Part shown: one piece after another, positions 35,736 through 44,734 of the stretch | Position numbering within the stretch: position 1 is the first letter of the stretch | How the letters are laid out: each line of letters opens with the position of its first letter | Source: Pseudorhizobium endolithicum | Lineage (GTDB): Bacteria > Pseudomonadota > Alphaproteobacteria > Rhizobiales > Rhizobiaceae | DNA length: 64,000 nt | Assembly (NCBI RefSeq): GCF_902153245.2 | Contig: NZ_CABFWF030000001.1 | Span: 491,409-555,408, forward strand | Direction: 5' to 3' | Position numbers and translations under genes: made by a program | The notes under the pieces: model-generated | Told to the model about the DNA's origin: nothing | Database searches by the model: none | The model's input: the letters and a program-made list of their open reading frames with translations, nothing else

Positions 35736-36560
35736 ATGCTCCAGTCATCCCTCCTCACATTCCTTGCAGAACACCCGAATTCCGTCCTCGTCGAGATCGC
35801 GCAAGCAATGGGTTCGACCCCCCGTGAACAGGGTGCGTGGATGCTGGTGAGCGATGAAACGACCTGGGGCACGATCGGCGGCGGGCAGTTGGAGTTCATG
35901 GCCATCGACAACGCACGCGCCATGCTCGGAGGCGGCGGGAGCGAGGCGATGGACATCCCGCTTGGCCCGGAGATCGGCCAATGCTGCGGCGGACGCATTC
36001 GGCTGCTTTTCAAGCCGGTGACGGGTACGGTCGCAGCAGAGCTTGCGCACCGGCAAGAATGGGAAACACGGACCAACCCCGCTGTCTTCATGTTCGGCGC
36101 CGGCCATGTGGGGCTGGCCCTTGCGTGGGCTCTTGCACCGCTACCCCTGTCGGTGACGGTAGTGGAAACGCGGGCCTATGCGCTTGAGGGGTTGCCCCAC
36201 GAGGTAATCGGGCGGGTTGTGGCCATGCCGGAAGCCCTGGTGCCCGACATTCCGGCGGGTGGCGCGGCGGTAATCCTCACCCACGACCATGCGCTCGATT
36301 TCCTGATTGCCCGCGAAGCCCTCGCCCGCGCCGACCTTCCCTATGTCGGCATGATCGGCTCGCGGACCAAGCGGGCGACCTTCGCCGCCTGGGCGCGGCG
36401 CGAGGGCATGGCTCCGGAGATGGCGGAACGGCTGGTGCTGCCGATCGGCGGGAGCGTCGTGAAGGACAAGCGCCCGGAAGTGATCGCCGCCATGGTCGCC
36501 GCCGAACTGCTGACGGTGCTGTCGGCCACCCGCCTCAGAGGCCACGCGGCGGAAAGCTGA
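35736..36560 (+). CDS. xdhC: Xanthine dehydrogenase accessory protein XdhC
   Basis: XdhC binds the molybdenum cofactor, helps sulfurate it and delivers it to XdhB. The protein (274 residues from this start) shows VLVEIAQAMGSTPREQGAWMLVS, TIGGGQLEFMAIDNAR, GPEIGQCCGGRIRLLF, the Rossmann motif VFMFGAGHVGLALAWAL, ILTHDHALDFLIAREAL and YVGMIGSRTKRATF, all typical. I prefer the ATG at 35736 (MLQSSLLTFLAEHP); an ATG at 35718 adds six residues. Neither has a clear ribosome site. Its 3' end overlaps the convergent DUF1127 gene by 26 bp. Confidence 0.92.
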   Translation: MLQSSLLTFLAEHPNSVLVEIAQAMGSTPREQGAWMLVSDETTWGTIGGGQLEFMAIDNARAMLGGGGSEAMDIPLGPEIGQCCGGRIRLLFKPVTGTVAAELAHRQEWETRTNPAVFMFGAGHVGLALAWALAPLPLSVTVVETRAYALEGLPHEVIGRVVAMPEALVPDIPAGGAAVILTHDHALDFLIAREALARADLPYVGMIGSRTKRATFAAWARREGMAPEMAERLVLPIGGSVVKDKRPEVIAAMVAAELLTVLSATRLRGHAAES

Positions 36561-36780
36561 GCATAGTCTCCCGCCAGGCGGAACCGCAGGAGTCCTGCCG
36601 ATGAACAGGCCGCCCATCGCGCAGGCCGATATCACGCAGCACATCTTCGGGCAGCTCGCCGACATCAAGCCGGCTGATGCCTTGTCGGCGGAAGGCAACG
36701 TGCTTCCATAGCTGCGACAAGAAGTGCCTGCGATCCGGCAGGCGAGGCGCACCATGACGAGAGCTCAGGGAAAAAGCCAT
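36535..36780 (-). CDS. DUF1127 small protein
   Basis: This 81-residue protein has the DUF1127 pattern LWKHVAFRRQGISRLDVGELPEDVLRDIGLRDG, a short Arg-rich helix-loop-helix. In Agrobacterium and Rhodobacter, DUF1127 proteins influence phosphate and carbon metabolism and bind RNA. The start at 36780 (MAFSLSSRHG) is preferred over the upstream frame to 36864. It is transcribed divergently from the LysR gene and converges on xdhC with a 26-bp overlap. Confidence 0.78.
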   Translation of the reverse strand: MAFSLSSRHGAPRLPDRRHFLSQLWKHVAFRRQGISRLDVGELPEDVLRDIGLRDGRPVHRQDSCGSAWRETMLSFPPRGL

Positions 36781-36883
36781 TGAAACACCCACTTCATTCG
36801 TTTGTCTGGTGGGGCTAGGATGCACCTCGGTGCAGGCATGATCCAATCGAACGATCGTCTGCATGGATCAAGAGAACTTATCG

Positions 36884-37780
36884 ATGAAGCTGTCGAGACA
36901 ATTCCCGCTCAACGCCCTGCGCGTCTTCGAGGCGACCGCGCGCCTGAAGAGCTTCACCAAGGCCGGCGAGGAACTCGGCATGACGCAAACGGCGGTGAGC
37001 TACCAGATCAAGCTGCTGGAAGACACGCTTGGCGAACCTCTGTTCCTGCGGCGCCCCCGTCAGGTCGCGCTGACAGGGGTCGGCGAGCGGCTGGCCCCGA
37101 AGGTTGCGGAAGCTTTCGACATGCTGGCGGAGGCAGTGGGCGGCATCCGGGACCAGTCGGAAACGACGTTGACGATTCACACCACCGCGACCTTCGCTTC
37201 CCATTGGCTCGCCCATCACCTCGGCACGTTCCAGTTCGAAAATCCCGGCATTGCCGTGCGGCTGGAAACCTCGCAGTCCGTCGTAGATTTCACCCGCGCC
37301 GAAGGCGACGTCGCCATCCGCTCCGGCAAAGGTATCTGGCCTGGAATGAAATCGCACTTCCTGATGAAAAGCCATTTCACGCCCATGCTGAGCCCGGCGC
37401 TGGCACAGACGATCGGCGGCATTCAGGAGCCCGCGGACCTGTTGAAGCTCCCGATCATCGACCCGCAGGACGATTGGTGGCCGCTGTGGTTCTCCCGGGC
37501 CGGCCTGCCCGACATCGATCTCTCGAAATATCCCGCAAGCCAGTACGGCGCACAATACTTCCACGCGGCGGCGGCCATCGCGGGCCAGGGCGTGGCGATC
37601 CTGCGGCCTGAATTCTACGTGGACGACGTCACCCTCGGGCGGCTTTATCAGCCCTTCGACCTGCTTGCGAGCGATGGCTCCGACTACTGGCTCGTCTACC
37701 CCGAGTCACGCCGCAATTCCCGCAAGATCCGCGCCTTCCGCGACTTCATGCGCAAGATGATGCCGGATTTCCGCGACTGA
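36884..37780 (+). CDS. LysR-family transcriptional regulator (GcvA-like)
   Basis: This protein of about 298 residues has an N-terminal winged helix-turn-helix (PLNALRVFEATARLKSFTKAGEELGMTQTAVSYQIKLLEDTLGEPLFLRRPRQVALTGVGERL) and a periplasmic-binding-like effector domain. The N-terminal pattern places it near GcvA-type regulators. Its position between xdhC and the puuD-guaD pair suggests that it controls purine catabolism; this is inference. The ATG at 36884 follows AAGAGAA; an ATG at 36863 adds seven residues. Confidence 0.88.
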   Translation: MKLSRQFPLNALRVFEATARLKSFTKAGEELGMTQTAVSYQIKLLEDTLGEPLFLRRPRQVALTGVGERLAPKVAEAFDMLAEAVGGIRDQSETTLTIHTTATFASHWLAHHLGTFQFENPGIAVRLETSQSVVDFTRAEGDVAIRSGKGIWPGMKSHFLMKSHFTPMLSPALAQTIGGIQEPADLLKLPIIDPQDDWWPLWFSRAGLPDIDLSKYPASQYGAQYFHAAAAIAGQGVAILRPEFYVDDVTLGRLYQPFDLLASDGSDYWLVYPESRRNSRKIRAFRDFMRKMMPDFRD

Positions 37781-37790
37781 TCGGGACGCC

Positions 37791-38129
37791 TCAGAACGCC
37801 ATGTCGGGCGCGTAGAAGCAGCGCAAGGTATCCTCCGTCGGATAGAGGCAGATGTGATATTCCTCGTCCTTCGAGCGGCGCGCCTCGCTCTGCGGCAGGC
37901 TGAAATTGTGCGGACGCGTCACCAGCCGGTGATCGCCGGGGCCGAGCGAGATCTGATAGCCGCCATTGATGATCCGGACGTTCTTCGTCGAGATCATCTG
38001 GCAGTCACCGCTGTGGTTGTCGCCATTGCAGCAGAACTTGTCATACTCCCAGCCCGTATGGGCATCGTGGGCAACGGCCGGGGCGGACAAGAGGAAGACC
38101 ACAAGAAAGGTCAGTGGTGGGTTGCGCAT
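37791..38129 (-). CDS. Small secreted cysteine-containing protein
   Basis: This 112-residue protein has a signal peptide (LTFLVVFLLSAPAVAHDA) and a conserved-looking core, YDKFCCNGDNHSGDCQMISTKNVRIINGGYQISLG, then EYHICLYPTEDTLRCFYAP. Five cysteines in the mature part suggest disulfides. Similar short proteins of unknown function are widespread in Rhizobiales. GGAG lies 9 nt before the ATG. Confidence 0.72.
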   Translation of the reverse strand: MRNPPLTFLVVFLLSAPAVAHDAHTGWEYDKFCCNGDNHSGDCQMISTKNVRIINGGYQISLGPGDHRLVTRPHNFSLPQSEARRSKDEEYHICLYPTEDTLRCFYAPDMAF

Positions 38130-38411
38130 CTGCTCATTCTCCGTTGACGAATGATCAACAGCCGGCGAGCCCCTTTCCTACCCTTGTCACCGGCTGGCAT
38201 GCACTTGCTTGAGAGGCAGGCTTTCATCGCGCCTGATCCGCTCGCCACGACTGAAGCGGAAAATGTTCCAGCGCCGTGTACTCGCGCTAACCGGAGGTCG
38301 CGGAGGAAGTTCCGGCCGCGAGATTTTATCCCTCTGCCTCGCCCCTTCCCTCGCCAGCTGTTTTTTCGCAATGTGGCGAGTCGGAGAACAGGGGTTCCAG
38401 AGGATTGCCGA

Positions 38412-39641
38412 ATGTATGAATATGCCGTGGCCTGGGAATGGCTGTCGTTTGCCGCGCGCTGGCTGCACGTAGTCACCGCCATCGCCTGGATCGGCTCGTC
38501 CTTTTACTTCATCGCGCTGGACCTGGGGCTGGTGAAGCGGCCGCATCTGCCGGTCGGCGCCTATGGCGAGGAGTGGCAGGTTCATGGTGGCGGCTTCTAC
38601 CACATCCAGAAATACCTGGTGGCGCCAGCGCAAATGCCGGAGCACCTGACCTGGTTCAAGTGGGAAAGCTACATGACATGGCTTTCCGGCCTCCTGATGC
38701 TGGCGATCGTCTACTATGCCGGGGCCGACCTCTTCCTGATCGACCCCCACGTAATGGAGCTTTCGCAGTGGCAGGCGATCGGCATTTCGGTGGCCTCGCT
38801 GGCGGTCGGCTGGATCATCTATGATCAGCTCTGCAAGTCGCCGGTCGGCAGGAACACCTGGGGCCTGATGGCGATCCTCTACGCCGTGCTGGTCGCCATG
38901 GCCTGGGGCTATACGCAAGTCTTCACCGGCCGCGCCGCCTTCCTCCATCTCGGCGCCTTCACGGCCACCATCATGTCGGCGAACGTCTTCTTCATCATCA
39001 TCCCGAACCAGAAGGTGGTTGTCGCCGATCTGATCGCGGGCCGGACGCCCGACCCGAAATACGGCGTGATCGCCAAGCAGCGCTCGCTGCACAACAACTA
39101 CCTGACGCTGCCCGTCATCTTCTTCATGCTGTCGAACCACTACCCGCTGGCGTTTGCGACGGAGTTCAACTGGATCATCGCCGCACTGGTCTTCCTGATG
39201 GGGGTCACGATCCGGCACTGGTTCAACACCACCCATGCGCGTAAGGGCAGGCCGACCTGGACCTGGCTCGTCACCCTCCTGCTCTTCATCGCGATCATGT
39301 GGCTCTCCACCGTTCCGAAGGTGCTGACGGGGGAGACGGAGGGGGCCGTACTTTCCCCGGTGCAGCAGAAGTTCGCATCGAACGCGCATTTCGAGGCGGC
39401 GCGCGACGTCGTCTTGTCGCGCTGTTCCATGTGCCATGCGGCGGAACCGGTTTGGGAAGGGGTGAACTTCCCGCCCAAGTCCGTGAAGCTGGAGACCGAC
39501 CGGGAGATTGCGGCCCACGCCCGCGAGATATACATCCAGGCGGGCGCAAGCCACGCCATGCCGCCCGGCAACATCACAGAAATTTCGGCCGACGAGCGCC
39601 AACTGCTCGCCGCCTGGTATGAAAGCACAGTTTCGCGATGA
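38412..39641 (+). CDS. puuD: Urate hydroxylase PuuD (membrane-bound, cytochrome c fused)
   Basis: This 409-residue protein oxidises urate to 5-hydroxyisourate. The N-terminal portion holds eight or so transmembrane helices with conserved histidines (WLHVVTAIAWIGSSFYFIALD, HGGGFYHIQKY). The C-terminal soluble part has a c-type heme site CSMCH at residues 338-342, so electrons go to the respiratory chain rather than making peroxide. AGAGGA lies 8 nt before the ATG at 38412. The stop codon overlaps the guaD start (ATGA). It supplies the substrate for UraH, encoded at 43.9 kb on the other strand. Confidence 0.93.
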   Translation: MYEYAVAWEWLSFAARWLHVVTAIAWIGSSFYFIALDLGLVKRPHLPVGAYGEEWQVHGGGFYHIQKYLVAPAQMPEHLTWFKWESYMTWLSGLLMLAIVYYAGADLFLIDPHVMELSQWQAIGISVASLAVGWIIYDQLCKSPVGRNTWGLMAILYAVLVAMAWGYTQVFTGRAAFLHLGAFTATIMSANVFFIIIPNQKVVVADLIAGRTPDPKYGVIAKQRSLHNNYLTLPVIFFMLSNHYPLAFATEFNWIIAALVFLMGVTIRHWFNTTHARKGRPTWTWLVTLLLFIAIMWLSTVPKVLTGETEGAVLSPVQQKFASNAHFEAARDVVLSRCSMCHAAEPVWEGVNFPPKSVKLETDREIAAHAREIYIQAGASHAMPPGNITEISADERQLLAAWYESTVSR

Positions 39642-40966
39642 CGAAGACCCTGATCCGCGGCCGCCTGCTCTCCTTCAAGCGCGCGCCGCAGAGCCTGACC
39701 GACACCGACAGCTACCATTACGAACATGATGGCGGGCTGCTGATCGAGGACGGCATGATCGCCGCGATCGGCGACTATGCGGAGGTCCGGGCGCAGGCAC
39801 CGGAGGGCACGCAAGAGATCGACCACCGGCCGCACCTCATCCTGCCGGGGCTGATCGACACCCACCTGCATTTTCCGCAGATGCAGGTGATCGCCTCCTA
39901 TGCCGGCAGCCTCCTGGAATGGCTGAACACCTACACTTTCCACGAGGAATGCCGCTTCGTCGAAAGCGACCATGCCGCCCGCATCGCCACGCATTTCTAC
40001 GACGAGATGATCCGCCACGGGACGACGACGGCCGCCGCCTATTGCTCCGTCCACAAGGCCTCGGCCGACGCCTATTTCGCTGAAGCCATGAAGCGCGGCA
40101 TGTGCATGGTGGGCGGCAAGGTGATGATGGACCGCAACGCGCCGCAGGGCCTGCTCGACACGCCGCAGATGGCCTATGACGAGACGCGGGCGGTGATCGA
40201 GCAATGGCACGGCAAGGGGCGCAACCACGTCGCCATCACACCGCGCTTCGCCATCACCTCGACGCCGGAACAGATGGCGGCGGCGCAGGCGCTGGCGGAA
40301 GAGTTTCCGGACCTGCACATCCAGACGCACCTGTCGGAAAACCTCGACGAGATCCGTTACACCTCCGAGCTTTATCCGGAGGCGAAGGACTATACCGATA
40401 TCTACGCGCGCTACGGGCTGCTCGGCCGAAAGACGCTGCTCGGGCACGCCATCCACCTGTCCGGCCGTGAGGCCGACGTCCTGAGCGAGACGGGTGCGGT
40501 GGCAGTGCATTGCCCGACCTCCAACCTCTTCATCGGATCCGGGCTCTTTCCGCTGAACGCCATCCGGCGGCGCGAGAAGCCGGTGCGGGTAGCCCTCGCC
40601 ACCGATATCGGCGGCGGCTCGAGCTATTCCATGCTGCGCACGCTGGACGAGGCCTACAAGATCCAGCAGATCCTCGGGCAGCGGCTGAACCCGCTGGACA
40701 GCTTCCACCTGATGACGCGCGGCAATGCCGAGGCGCTGTCGCTCGAGGGCCGCATCGGCACGCTGGACGTCGGCACGGACGCCGACCTGGTGGTGCTCGA
40801 CGCCGCCGCGACGCCGGCCATGGCGCTCCGGATGGAGACGGTGACTACCCTGCCGGAGGAACTCTTCCTGCTGCAGACCATGGGCGACGACCGCGCGGTG
40901 GCGGAGACCTATGTGGCGGGACGGGCGATGAAGAAGGAACACCTTGAACCCAATTTGGGCACATAA
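39638..40966 (+). CDS. guaD: Guanine deaminase
   Basis: This 442-residue zinc amidohydrolase converts guanine to xanthine. Metal and substrate motifs are ILPGLIDTHLHFPQMQVIASYAG (HxH near residues 74-76), HGTTTAAAYCSVH, IQTHLSENLDEIRY, LLGHAIHLSGREADVLSETGAVAVHCPTSNLFIGSG, and ALATDIGGGSSYSML with the metal-ligand Asp. It overlaps puuD by 4 bp, so guanine entry and urate oxidation are made from one transcript; xanthine dehydrogenase provides the step between. Confidence 0.94.
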   Translation: MTKTLIRGRLLSFKRAPQSLTDTDSYHYEHDGGLLIEDGMIAAIGDYAEVRAQAPEGTQEIDHRPHLILPGLIDTHLHFPQMQVIASYAGSLLEWLNTYTFHEECRFVESDHAARIATHFYDEMIRHGTTTAAAYCSVHKASADAYFAEAMKRGMCMVGGKVMMDRNAPQGLLDTPQMAYDETRAVIEQWHGKGRNHVAITPRFAITSTPEQMAAAQALAEEFPDLHIQTHLSENLDEIRYTSELYPEAKDYTDIYARYGLLGRKTLLGHAIHLSGREADVLSETGAVAVHCPTSNLFIGSGLFPLNAIRRREKPVRVALATDIGGGSSYSMLRTLDEAYKIQQILGQRLNPLDSFHLMTRGNAEALSLEGRIGTLDVGTDADLVVLDAAATPAMALRMETVTTLPEELFLLQTMGDDRAVAETYVAGRAMKKEHLEPNLGT

Positions 40967-40982
40967 TGCGGCAACGTGGAAC

Positions 40983-41363
40983 ATGACTGAGCTCAGACCC
41001 ATCCGCAGCGAAGGCGACTACGAGGAGGCGGTGGCGCTCCTCGAGACCCTGTGGGGTTCCGAAACCGGAACGCCCGAGGGCGACAGGCTCGACCTGCTGG
41101 TCACCTTGATCGACATCTATGAAAGCGGCCGCGATCCGATTGACCTTCCCGACCCCGTCGATGCGATCGCTTTCCGCATGGAACAGCAGGGCCTTACCCG
41201 CAAGGATCTGGAGCCTATCCTCGGCAGCCGCGGCAGGGTCGCAGAAATTCTGAACCGGAAACGCCCGCTCTCGCTCGAGATGATCCGACGTCTCCATGCT
41301 GAGTTGGATATCCCGGCCGAAGTGCTGATCCAGCCCATCCGTCCAGCCAAGACGGCTGCGTAA
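40983..41363 (+). CDS. HigA-type antitoxin / helix-turn-helix protein without an adjacent toxin
   Basis: This 126-residue protein matches the HigA-like transcriptional regulator group. It has the N-terminal segment LRPIRSEGDYEEAVALLETLWGSETGTPEGDRLDLLVTLIDIYE and the HTH AFRMEQQGLTRKDLEPILGSRGRVAEILNRKRPLSLEMIRRLHAELDIPAEVLI. Normally a higB toxin gene lies directly upstream, but here guaD ends 16 bp before the start and no toxin is present. It may be an orphan antitoxin or a regulator. The first in-frame ATG with sense is 40983. Confidence 0.8.
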   Translation: MTELRPIRSEGDYEEAVALLETLWGSETGTPEGDRLDLLVTLIDIYESGRDPIDLPDPVDAIAFRMEQQGLTRKDLEPILGSRGRVAEILNRKRPLSLEMIRRLHAELDIPAEVLIQPIRPAKTAA

Positions 41364-41518
41364 GGAGACCTCAGTTTCCCCCGGTCAGCTATTTTGCCGC
41401 CATGACGCTTCGCCTTATGCGCAATGCATACAGCGTACGATTCTGGATGTCTTTTTTGCTGACGCGCCTGAATGACTCATGCTAGCTGACGGTACGTTCT
41501 GCCGGGGGAGTACCGATC

Positions 41519-42664
41519 ATGTCCAAGCCGCTGACCATCGCCGATCTGAAGACGCGCGCCCGGCGCCGGGTGCCGAAGATGTTCTTCGACTATGCCGACA
41601 GCGGCTCGTGGACGGAAGGCACCTACCGCGCCAACGAGGAGGACTTCGCCAAGGTGAAGCTCCGCCAGCGGGTTCTGGTGGACATGACGAACCGCTCGCT
41701 TGCGACGACCATGGTCGGCCAGGAAGCGTCGATGCCGGTGGCGCTCGCACCGACCGGGCTTTGCGGCATGCAACATGCCGACGGCGAAATGCTGGCGGCG
41801 AAGGCGGCGGAAGAATTCGGCGTGCCCTTCACGCTCTCCACCATGTCGATCTGCTCGATCGAGGACGTGGCCTCCGTCACCTCCAAGCCCTTCTGGTTCC
41901 AGCTCTACGTGATGAAGGACCGCGACTTCATCAACAACCTGATCGACCGCGCCAAGGCCGCGAACTGCTCGGCGCTGATGCTGACGCTCGACCTGCAGAT
42001 CCTCGGCCAGCGTCACAAGGATCTGCGCAATGGTCTCTCCGCACCGCCGAAGTGGACCGTCCATCATGGCATCCAGTTGGCCACCAAGCCTTTCTGGTGC
42101 ATGGACATGCTGCGCACCAAGCGCCGCGGCTTCGGCAATATCGTCGGCCACGCGAAGAACGTCTCCGACCTGTCCTCCCTCTCTTCATGGACGGCGGAAC
42201 AGTTCGACCCCCAACTGTCCTGGAAGGATGTCGCATGGATCAAGGAACGCTGGGGCGGCAAGCTCATCCTCAAGGGCATCCTCGACGAGGAGGACGCCCG
42301 CGCCGCAGCCGATAGCGGCGCGGACGCGATTGTGGTCTCCAACCACGGCGGCCGCCAGTTGGACGGCGCGCTGTCGTCGATCAGCATGCTGCCGCGCATC
42401 GTCGAGGCGGTCGGCGACAAGATCGAGGTCCACCTCGACGGCGGCATCCGCTCCGGCCAAGACGTGCTGAAGGCGGTGGCTCTCGGCGCCCGCGGCACCT
42501 ATATCGGCCGTCCCTATCTCTACGGCCTCGGCGCCATGGGCAAGCCCGGCGTGACGACGGCGCTGGAGATCATCCGCAAGGAGATGGACATCACCATGGC
42601 GCTCTGCGGCAAGCGGGACATTCAGACGGTGGACCGCAGCGTGATTGCGGAGGTGGGGTTCTGA
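41519..42664 (+). CDS. lldD: FMN-dependent L-lactate dehydrogenase / alpha-hydroxy-acid oxidase
   Basis: This 381-residue TIM-barrel flavoprotein has LTIADLKTRARRRVPKMFFDYADSGSWTE, ALAPTGLCGMQHADGEMLAAKAAEEFGVPFTLSTMSICSIEDV, LILKGILDEEDARAAADSGADAIVVSNHGGRQLDG (catalytic His and substrate Arg), and VHLDGGIRSGQDVLKAVALGARGTYIGRPYLYGLGA. It oxidises L-lactate to pyruvate with electrons to the quinone pool; glycolate-like substrates are possible in this family. GGGGGAG precedes the ATG. It is flanked by purine genes but separated from guaD by about 550 bp. Confidence 0.88.
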   Translation: MSKPLTIADLKTRARRRVPKMFFDYADSGSWTEGTYRANEEDFAKVKLRQRVLVDMTNRSLATTMVGQEASMPVALAPTGLCGMQHADGEMLAAKAAEEFGVPFTLSTMSICSIEDVASVTSKPFWFQLYVMKDRDFINNLIDRAKAANCSALMLTLDLQILGQRHKDLRNGLSAPPKWTVHHGIQLATKPFWCMDMLRTKRRGFGNIVGHAKNVSDLSSLSSWTAEQFDPQLSWKDVAWIKERWGGKLILKGILDEEDARAAADSGADAIVVSNHGGRQLDGALSSISMLPRIVEAVGDKIEVHLDGGIRSGQDVLKAVALGARGTYIGRPYLYGLGAMGKPGVTTALEIIRKEMDITMALCGKRDIQTVDRSVIAEVGF

Positions 42665-42692
42665 CAGAACCGTGCGCTCCTAGTGGGCGGCG

Positions 42693-42872
42693 TCAGTCAC
42701 CCTCTTCCAGCTTCGCCTCGACCTTGTTCCTGCTGTTGCCGACTTCAAGTACGGCGTCCCGGACGGCCGCTTTTGAGACGCCTTCCTTGTGGGCCTCGTA
42801 GCGAACTTCATGATCCTGCCCGGCAGCAACGCGGGCGCGATCCTGGGCGCGTCCCCGGTTTGTCTGGCTCAT
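42693..42872 (-). CDS. DUF3606-type small protein
   Basis: The frame encodes 59 residues, beginning MSQTNRGRAQDRARVAAGQ and continuing DHEVRYEAHKEGVSKAAVRD, then AVLEVGNSRNKVEAKLEEGD. This matches the DUF3606 pattern (an Asp/Arg-rich start, a YE/YW segment, a Gly-Val-Ser helix start and a terminal amphipathic helix). AGGAGG lies 8 nt before the ATG. The function of DUF3606 is unknown; such proteins are common in rhizobia, often linked to general stress regulons. Confidence 0.78.
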   Translation of the reverse strand: MSQTNRGRAQDRARVAAGQDHEVRYEAHKEGVSKAAVRDAVLEVGNSRNKVEAKLEEGD

Positions 42873-43000
42873 CCTTCAATCCTCCTGAAAACTGTATGCC
42901 TCTCCAAAATCCGTGAGGATTCAAAAGGTTCCAGCGCCGCGAAGATGAGCGAGGAGCGCCAGCATGGCCGGGAAGGAAATGCGGGCTTCCTTCGATAGAT

Positions 43001-43807
43001 TCAGCACCAGCCGCCTGCTGAGCCGGGCCGCCGGGCGAGACCTTCGCGCACGAGGATATCCGAGAGCGAGACGCCGTTGCGGCTGATCGCCCGTATTCTC
43101 TGTCCGCTGCTGTCCTCGTCGCCGGCATTGGCGGCATGCACTTCGAAGGGGCCGGAATCGAGGAAGGCACGGACGCGCAGCTTCGCGTCGCTTGCCTTGA
43201 TCCGTTCGGCTTCGCAACGCGGTTTCTTGATATCCGGGACCTCTATCCCGGCGATCCGGATCTTCTGGCCCTTGAGCATGAAGCTGTCCGCCGTGATGAC
43301 GCAGTCGTCCTGCTTGGCCGTGCCGCAGAGGAAGAACTTCGTCCGGTGACGGTTGCCGGAGACGGGCATGTCCGGCTTCATCGCCGCAGGCGTCGGCGCG
43401 GTTCGTCGCTCCGGGGCCGGCCTGCCGATCGGCGCCGGCGGCGCGATCGCCGCCGTCTGCAGTGCATCGGAACGCTGGGGTACACCCTGGCGCTTTTCGC
43501 TCCTCTGCGCGGACGTGACGTTCCGCTGCGGAACGGGTGTATCCGGACGAACAGCGGCATTGCTCGGCGACACCGGCTTCGGCTGTAGCTTCAGGGCCGC
43601 TGGTCGGGCGGCGACCTTCTGCTCCACGCCGCCCGTCAGATTGCCTGCAAAGCGCCTTAGTTCGGCGGAGTTGTCATAGGCGGCCATACCGGCAACAAGG
43701 GCAACGAGCGCGGCACCCCAGAGCCAGGTGGATCCGCCGCGGCCACTGGCGGAACGCTTTTTCCTGCCGCCGCCCCTGCGCTGCGGCTTTCGTCTGGAAC
43801 TGGCCAT
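43001..43807 (-). CDS. Membrane-anchored thermonuclease-like (SNase domain) protein
   Basis: This 268-residue protein starts with a basic cytoplasmic tail (MASSRRKPQRRGGGRKKRSASGRG), one transmembrane helix (STWLWGAALVALVAGMAAY) and a Pro/Ala-rich periplasmic linker. The C-terminal staphylococcal-nuclease-like domain reads TKFFLCGTAKQDDCVITADSFMLKGQKIRIAGIEVPDIKKPRCEAERIKASDAK, then RIRAISRNGVSLSDILVREGLAR. The usual catalytic triad is not clearly complete (the loop reads VPDIKKPRCEAE), so nuclease activity is uncertain. GAGAGG precedes the ATG at 43807; the longer frame upstream is not needed. Confidence 0.78.
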   Translation of the reverse strand: MASSRRKPQRRGGGRKKRSASGRGGSTWLWGAALVALVAGMAAYDNSAELRRFAGNLTGGVEQKVAARPAALKLQPKPVSPSNAAVRPDTPVPQRNVTSAQRSEKRQGVPQRSDALQTAAIAPPAPIGRPAPERRTAPTPAAMKPDMPVSGNRHRTKFFLCGTAKQDDCVITADSFMLKGQKIRIAGIEVPDIKKPRCEAERIKASDAKLRVRAFLDSGPFEVHAANAGDEDSSGQRIRAISRNGVSLSDILVREGLARRPGSAGGWC

Positions 43808-43884
43808 GGGGAACCTCTCATCGATTCCGGCGCAGTATCCTCTCCGATGGTTTCCGAAAGGTTTCCGCCGCGGCCGGGAGAGAC

Positions 43885-44241
43885 TCAACTGCCCCGGTAG
43901 GTGGAATAGCCGAAGGGCGAGAGAAGCAGCGGCACGTGGTAGTGCGCCGTCGTATCGGCAATGCCGAAACGGATCGGGATCCGGTCGAGGAAGGCCGGCT
44001 CCGGTAGCGAATGTCCGGTCGTGCGCAGGTAGTCGCCGGCGTGGAAGATCAGTTCGTACTCGCCCGCCCGGAACGCGTCGTCCGCCAGGATGGGGCCACC
44101 GTCGACGCGGCCGTCGGCATTGGTGCTGACCGTCTTCACCTTCTCGCGCCCCTCTCCGGACAGGCGGTAAAGATCGATCTTCAACCCGTTTGCGGGTACG
44201 CCGCGGGCGGTGTCGAGGACATGCGTGGTGAGACCGGTCAT
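43885..44241 (-). CDS. uraH: Hydroxyisourate hydrolase
   Basis: This 118-residue transthyretin-like enzyme hydrolyses 5-hydroxyisourate, the PuuD product, to OHCU. It has the family start [22 protein letters not shown], internal [19 protein letters not shown], and the invariant C-terminal YRGS that separates the enzyme from true transthyretin. The start overlaps the stop of the ureidoglycolate lyase gene (ATGA). It is the last gene of the minus-strand purine operon. Confidence 0.95.
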   Translation of the reverse strand: MTGLTTHVLDTARGVPANGLKIDLYRLSGEGREKVKTVSTNADGRVDGGPILADDAFRAGEYELIFHAGDYLRTTGHSLPEPAFLDRIPIRFGIADTTAHYHVPLLLSPFGYSTYRGS

Positions 44242-44732
44242 GGGCTTGGCTCCGAGATCAAGTAAGGCGTGTCGTAGAAAGACTCTTCGAGGTTGTTTTC
44301 AGGCCGGTCGCGGTCGACGACCAGGAAATCGCTGGGCGATCCGATCACCATCAGGGGATGATGCCAGACATTGCGGCGGTAGTTGACCCCTTGGTCGCCG
44401 CGGGCGAGGAAGACCTGGGGCGCGCCGGGCCGGCCGCCGACATCCTCGGCGACTGCGACCAGAAAGGGGCGCCCCGAGAGCGGCGAAAAGCTCTGGCTGC
44501 CGAAGGGATGCCGCTCCATCATGTGGATGGCATAGGGAAACTGCCGGGGCTGGCCGCGAAACAGGCTGATGATGGCGCCCTCGCCTTCCGTCTCGACCAT
44601 CGCGAGCCGATGAAACCGCTCGGTCGTGCCGTTGTTGATCAGGCGCATGGTGGCCGCATCGGCTTCGATGACATCGCCGAACGGGGCAAAGGCGGCCTTT
44701 GTGAGGGGCTTGACGGGAAGATGCTTGGCCAT
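44238..44732 (-). CDS. allA: Ureidoglycolate lyase
   Basis: This 164-residue cupin-fold enzyme splits ureidoglycolate to glyoxylate and urea. Family features are [105 protein letters not shown] and FYDTPYLI. The ATG at 44732 is taken as the start; an ATG at 44738 would overlap the hepT stop codon (ATGA) and is also credible. It is therefore coupled at both ends, to hepT upstream and uraH downstream. The supplier of ureidoglycolate from allantoate is not in this window. Confidence 0.9.
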   Translation of the reverse strand: MAKHLPVKPLTKAAFAPFGDVIEADAATMRLINNGTTERFHRLAMVETEGEGAIISLFRGQPRQFPYAIHMMERHPFGSQSFSPLSGRPFLVAVAEDVGGRPGAPQVFLARGDQGVNYRRNVWHHPLMVIGSPSDFLVVDRDRPENNLEESFYDTPYLISEPSP

Positions 44733-44734
44733 GG

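Noticed and set aside
40944..40982. Possible HigB toxin remnant just before the HigA-like gene
   Set aside because: The in-frame upstream codons lie inside the end of guaD and do not match the C-terminal pattern of HigB proteins.
39140..41002. 620-residue minus-strand open frame opposite puuD and guaD
   Set aside because: The plus strand encodes two well-recognised enzymes in a coupled pair; this frame shows no domain.
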